A DNA stretch of 18,583 nt, taken from positions 1 through 18,583 of the forward strand of contig CALLKA010000112.1 in assembly GCA_938008665.1 (NCBI GenBank), in the 5' to 3' direction. Position 1 is the stretch's first letter; the number at the start of each line of letters is the position of its first letter. The notes beneath the pieces were generated by a model that was given only the letters and a program-made list of their open reading frames with translations, was not told where the DNA came from and did no database searches. The translations under genes and the position numbers were made by a program. The stretch is from an uncultured Bacteroidota bacterium (lineage in GTDB: Bacteria > Bacteroidota > Bacteroidia > Chitinophagales > Chitinophagaceae). Below are positions 15,950 through 18,583 of this stretch, piece after piece.

Positions 15950-16573
15950 ATGATACTTACCAATCAATATTTAATGGCAGAGGACGACGAGCCAAAAGAA
16001 AATAAGAAAGAAGAAACAGGACCTAGTTTTTTGAATAAAAAAATGGAGCAAATCTTTTTTGAAAAAAGATCCATTTACTTATGGGGTCAGGTGGATGACA
16101 AATCTGCGAAAGATATTGTAACAAAATTATTATTGTTAGATGCGGACAAACCAGGTGAAGAAATCAATTTTTATATCAATAGTCCAGGTGGCGTTGTTAC
16201 AAGTGGCATGGTCATGTTTGATACCATGAACTTAATTAAAAGCCCGGTGCATACCATTTGCATGGGATTGGCTGCTAGCATGGGTTCCATCCTTTTAAGT
16301 ATGGGCGAAAAAGGAAAGCGTACCATTTTCCCGCATGGGGAAGTTATGATACACCAACCTAGCCTAGGTGGATATTACCAAGCAACGAGTGCCGATATTG
16401 AAATTCAAGCTGAGCAAATTAGAAAGACCAAAGAATTAGGCGCTAAAATATTAGCGAAGAATTGTGGTAAAACGGTAGAACAAATTATGGCCGATTTTGA
16501 TAGAGATTATTGGATGGATGCCAAAGAAGCTGTGGCATATGGTATTGTTGATAAAATAGCGAAATCGCTTTAA
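15950..16573 (+). CDS. Second, divergent ClpP-type proteolytic subunit
   Basis: The 207-aa protein has the ClpP fold and a complete triad: Ser110 (GLAASMGS), His135 (VMIHQP) and Asp186 (DRDYWM), so it is likely active. It differs widely from the neighbouring ClpP, with GGVVTSGMVMFDTMN in place of GGSVYAGLGIYDTMQ, and SLGGYYQATSADIEIQAEQI in the handle region. An acidic-basic, probably disordered N-terminal stretch EDDEPKENKKEE precedes the fold. The start is ATG 15950 or, leaving a 158-codon-like core unchanged, ATG 15974 (MAEDDE). It lies 18 bp after clpP and 7 bp before clpX, so the three should be co-transcribed. It could form mixed ClpP1P2 barrels or a separate barrel; sequence alone cannot decide. 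Confidence 0.93.
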   Translation: MILTNQYLMAEDDEPKENKKEETGPSFLNKKMEQIFFEKRSIYLWGQVDDKSAKDIVTKLLLLDADKPGEEINFYINSPGGVVTSGMVMFDTMNLIKSPVHTICMGLAASMGSILLSMGEKGKRTIFPHGEVMIHQPSLGGYYQATSADIEIQAEQIRKTKELGAKILAKNCGKTVEQIMADFDRDYWMDAKEAVAYGIVDKIAKSL

Positions 16574-16580
16574 TAAATAA

Positions 16581-17822
16581 ATGATCATGAATAAAGTTGA
16601 AGCAATACAATGTTCCTTTTGTGGACGCAAGCGAGAAGAAGTTAAAATTTTAATCGCTGGTCAAGAAGGACATATATGCGAGCATTGTATTGAACATGCC
16701 CATGAAATTATTGTGAAAGAATTTCACCAAAAAAAAGCGGATGGAAAAGCAGGAAACTTGAAAGTCCAAAAACCAACAGCCATCAAAGCTTTTCTAGATC
16801 AATACATCATTGGACAGGATGAAGCTAAAAAAATATTATGTGTTGCCGTTTATAATCACTTTAAGAGAATCAATTTACCTGTCACTACTAAGAATGAAGT
16901 TGAAATTGAAAAGAGTAATGTGATCATGATTGGTGAAACTGGTACTGGTAAAACATTGCTTGCTAAAACCATTGCGAAGCTATTGAATGTCCCTTTTGCA
17001 ATTGTGGATGCAACCGTATTTACAGAAGCAGGTTATGTAGGCGAGGATGTCGAAAGTATGTTAACCCGTTTGTTACAAAACTGCGACTACGATGTAGAAG
17101 CTGCACAAAGAGGCATTGTATATATAGATGAAATTGATAAAATTGCACGCAAAAGCGATAACGCTTCTATCACAAGAGATGTGAGCGGCGAAGGTGTACA
17201 ACAGGGCTTATTGAAAATGCTGGAAGGAACAGAGGTTTTAGTACCGCCACAAGGTGGTCGTAAGCACCCTGACCAAAAAATGATTAAGGTGGATACTAAA
17301 AATATATTATTTATTTGCGGCGGCGCGTTTGACGGTATTGATAAAATTATTGCCCGTCGTATTAACACCAACGCCATTGGATTTAGTGTCAATAAGGATG
17401 AACAAGAATTACAGAGAAAAAATTTATTACGCTTTGTAAATGCACAGGATATTAAAACCTTTGGGTTAATTCCCGAAATGTTAGGTCGTCTGCCTATTGT
17501 CACCCATTTGGAACCATTGGATGCCGAAACCTTAAGAAGCATTTTAACTGAACCTAAGAATGCATTAATCAAACAATACACCCAATTGTTTGCGATTGAA
17601 AAAATAAAACTCAGTATTGATAATGACGTTTTTGATTATATCGTAAACAAAGCAATGGAGTATAAATTAGGCGCCAGAGGATTAAGAAGTATTTGTGAAA
17701 GCTTGTTTACACAAGCCATGTTTGAAATGCCTGGAACTAATGTGACTGAATTTAATGTGTCATTAGACTACGCCAAAAATATGTTTGACAAGAGTAAATT
17801 AAGCACTTTAAAAGTTGCTTAA
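16581..17822 (+). CDS. clpX: ClpX, ATPase subunit of the Clp protease
   Basis: The 413-aa AAA+ unfoldase recognises, unfolds and threads substrates into ClpP. The N-terminal zinc-binding domain has Cys11, Cys14, Cys33 and Cys36. The ATPase core has Walker A GETGTGKT (118-125), pore loop GYVG (151-154), Walker B YIDEID (181-186) and sensor 2 GARGLRS (364-370). The ClpP-docking loop is present as IGF (266-268, in AIGFSV), so it should bind ClpP. Two start ATGs, 16581 and 16587, are both plausible. It lies 7 bp after the second clpP. All key residues are intact. Confidence 0.98.
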   Translation: MIMNKVEAIQCSFCGRKREEVKILIAGQEGHICEHCIEHAHEIIVKEFHQKKADGKAGNLKVQKPTAIKAFLDQYIIGQDEAKKILCVAVYNHFKRINLPVTTKNEVEIEKSNVIMIGETGTGKTLLAKTIAKLLNVPFAIVDATVFTEAGYVGEDVESMLTRLLQNCDYDVEAAQRGIVYIDEIDKIARKSDNASITRDVSGEGVQQGLLKMLEGTEVLVPPQGGRKHPDQKMIKVDTKNILFICGGAFDGIDKIIARRINTNAIGFSVNKDEQELQRKNLLRFVNAQDIKTFGLIPEMLGRLPIVTHLEPLDAETLRSILTEPKNALIKQYTQLFAIEKIKLSIDNDVFDYIVNKAMEYKLGARGLRSICESLFTQAMFEMPGTNVTEFNVSLDYAKNMFDKSKLSTLKVA

Positions 17823-17855
17823 CCCAATTATAAATAAATTATTAAATCAAATTTT

Positions 17856-18008
17856 ATGCAAGAACTAATTGATCGTTTAGTAAAAGAAACAGGCGTTACA
17901 CCAGAGCAAGCAAAACAATCTATTGAAACCATCGCGGCATTTGTAAAAGAAAAATTTCCGATGTTAGGTGGTGCTGTAAATCAAATATTTAAAGCAGGCG
18001 GGAAATAG
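17856..18008 (+). CDS. Small hypothetical protein (50 aa)
   Basis: An ATG at 17856 opens a 50-aa frame ending in TAG 18006-18008. The product begins MQELIDRLVKE and continues GVTPEQAKQSIETIAAFV, then KEKFPMLGGAVNQIF, ending KAGGK. It looks like two amphipathic helices joined by a turn, with a Pro-Met-Leu-Gly-Gly loop. The pattern resembles small proteins of the DUF2267/DUF2780 type found in many Bacteroidota, but that likeness is from memory. No signal peptide, membrane segment or cysteine is present. It starts 33 bp after clpX after an A/T-rich leader and is followed by a strong terminator, so it is likely the last gene of the clp transcript. Function is unknown. Confidence 0.75.
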   Translation: MQELIDRLVKETGVTPEQAKQSIETIAAFVKEKFPMLGGAVNQIFKAGGK

Positions 18009-18041
18009 TCAGGAACTTGGATTGGGAACTTGCTAAAAAGT

Positions 18042-18065
18042 AAAATCCTCCCGAAGGAGGATTTT
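18042..18065. terminator. Rho-independent terminator closing the clp region
   Basis: A perfect 10-bp stem AAAATCCTCC / GGAGGATTTT has a CGAA tetraloop. It lies 33 bp after the small hypothetical gene and ends the + strand block. The symmetric A/T flanks would also allow action on the converging gene. Confidence 0.88.
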
Positions 18066-18190
18066 CAAGCAAGCAATCGAAAACAAGGAAATTAATCCTA
18101 ACTCAAACTAATACTTTTTTGTTGAGTCTTTGCTTTTTTTTAACAGTATTTATTCAGACTACAACAACTCCAATTCTAGTGTATTGTTTT

Positions 18191-18583
18191 TCAATCACTT
18201 ATAATAATTCTGCCTTTAAGCCAAAGCGCTTGTTTTTCAGGCAAATCAAATAAAACAACCAGTTCCCGCCAGGAAATTTGGCCACGCTGTTGCTTTCTCA
18301 ATTTCAAAATTTCAAATATCTGCTGATCTTCAAAAATCCCCAATGATTTCCACTGGGAAAAGTTCATGTTACTGCTATTAAGTAAGGGTTTAAAGTTTTT
18401 TTGAACCAACAAATGGGGACGCAAATTTTGAAAAGCAGTATCAGCTAAGCCATATACCTTTTTTAGTTGGAGGGGATGCGTAAACCCGCCCAAATGATTT
18501 TTATAATTGATAATTTGATGAACAATATTCATAGGCAAATTGGTTTTATCATGCCATTCATTCGCATCCGCTTCGTTGACATC
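18191..18583 (-). CDS. Helix-hairpin-helix (ComEA-like) protein, 3' part
   Basis: The frame is open from the right window edge to the stop at 18191-18193, giving at least 130 residues; the true start is outside the window, and the in-frame TTG/ATG codons at 18538/18532 are internal. The first visible residues DVNEADANEW, then LPMNIVHQIINYKNHLGGF and QLKKVYGL, match the ComEA-type HhH pattern (D-hydrophobic-N-x-A-D, LPxxxxxxI...YRxxLGGF, QLxEVYGL). A second, weaker HhH-like unit follows (SQWKSLGI...ILKLRKQQRGQISW, then LFDLPEKQALWLKGRI). The hairpin residues usually Gly-Ile-Gly are Met-Asn-Ile here. HhH domains bind DNA without sequence preference, and in ComEA serve DNA uptake. The cellular role of this copy is not certain. 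Confidence 0.8.
   Translation of the reverse strand, partial: DVNEADANEWHDKTNLPMNIVHQIINYKNHLGGFTHPLQLKKVYGLADTAFQNLRPHLLVQKNFKPLLNSSNMNFSQWKSLGIFEDQQIFEILKLRKQQRGQISWRELVVLFDLPEKQALWLKGRIIISD

Noticed and set aside
17087..17581. 164-codon minus-strand open frame inside clpX
   Set aside because: It is antisense to the most conserved part of ClpX (Walker B to sensor region) and has a serine/leucine-rich product with no recognisable domain.
18101..18165. Terminator or regulatory hairpin for the HhH gene (ACTCAA/TTGAGT and GTTGAGTCT/AGACTACAAC)
   Set aside because: The arms are short, overlap one another and have long A/T-rich loops; too weak to call as a feature.
1..18583. CRISPR arrays, IS elements, toxin-antitoxin pairs, phage genes
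   Set aside because: No regularly spaced repeats, transposase motifs, terminal inverted repeats with target duplications, or phage-type proteins were found on either strand.

Overview
The window is a low-GC (AT-rich) piece of a Bacteroidota chromosome. It is most like the Chitinophagaceae (Sediminibacterium/Ferruginibacter-type), though I cannot fix the genus by eye. The evidence is a subtilase carrying a C-terminal type IX secretion (T9SS) sorting domain, several sequences matching the Bacteroidota sigma-factor -7 element TAnnTTTG, A-rich leaders in place of Shine-Dalgarno sites, and an alpha2-type glycyl-tRNA synthetase. Nearly all of it is conserved core genome. I see no transposase, phage gene, CRISPR array or defence cassette.

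Layout. 1-188: the 3' end of a small + strand gene, closed by a strong bidirectional hairpin (228-259). 288-4181, minus strand: a small lipoprotein gene followed by mfd (transcription-repair coupling factor). 4345-8889, plus strand: a large exported S8 protease of 1266 aa, then a ferredoxin/flavodoxin-NADP reductase-like gene 15 bp behind it, closed by a terminator. 9066-11380, minus strand: dtd, a MazG-like pyrophosphohydrolase and glyS, a compact cluster for translation quality control and nucleotide hygiene. 11449-13441, plus strand: a flippase-type membrane protein that starts with TTG, followed by free methionine-(R)-sulfoxide reductase. 13499-13583: tRNA-Leu(UAG) with its own promoter and terminator. 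13710-18008, plus strand: a proteostasis block of tig, two different clpP genes, clpX and a 50-aa hypothetical gene, with terminators after tig and after the small gene. 18191-18583, minus strand: the 3' part of a helix-hairpin-helix (ComEA-like) gene that runs off the window.

How the genes work together. The most coherent module is trigger factor - ClpP - ClpP - ClpX. Trigger factor meets chains at the ribosome exit, and ClpX feeds tagged or misfolded proteins to a ClpP chamber. Two complete but divergent ClpP subunits in tandem raise the possibility of a hetero-oligomeric protease. The dtd-mazG-glyS cluster pairs glycine charging with an editing enzyme that removes D-amino acids and misplaced glycine from tRNA. 

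I did not find a clearly undescribed system. The points most worth a second look are the paired ClpPs, the natural four-histidine tail on trigger factor, the cysteine-poor DUF5679-like C-terminus at the left edge, a U-U mismatch in the tRNA-Leu T-stem, and a set of promoter-like -7 motifs in the intergenic regions.
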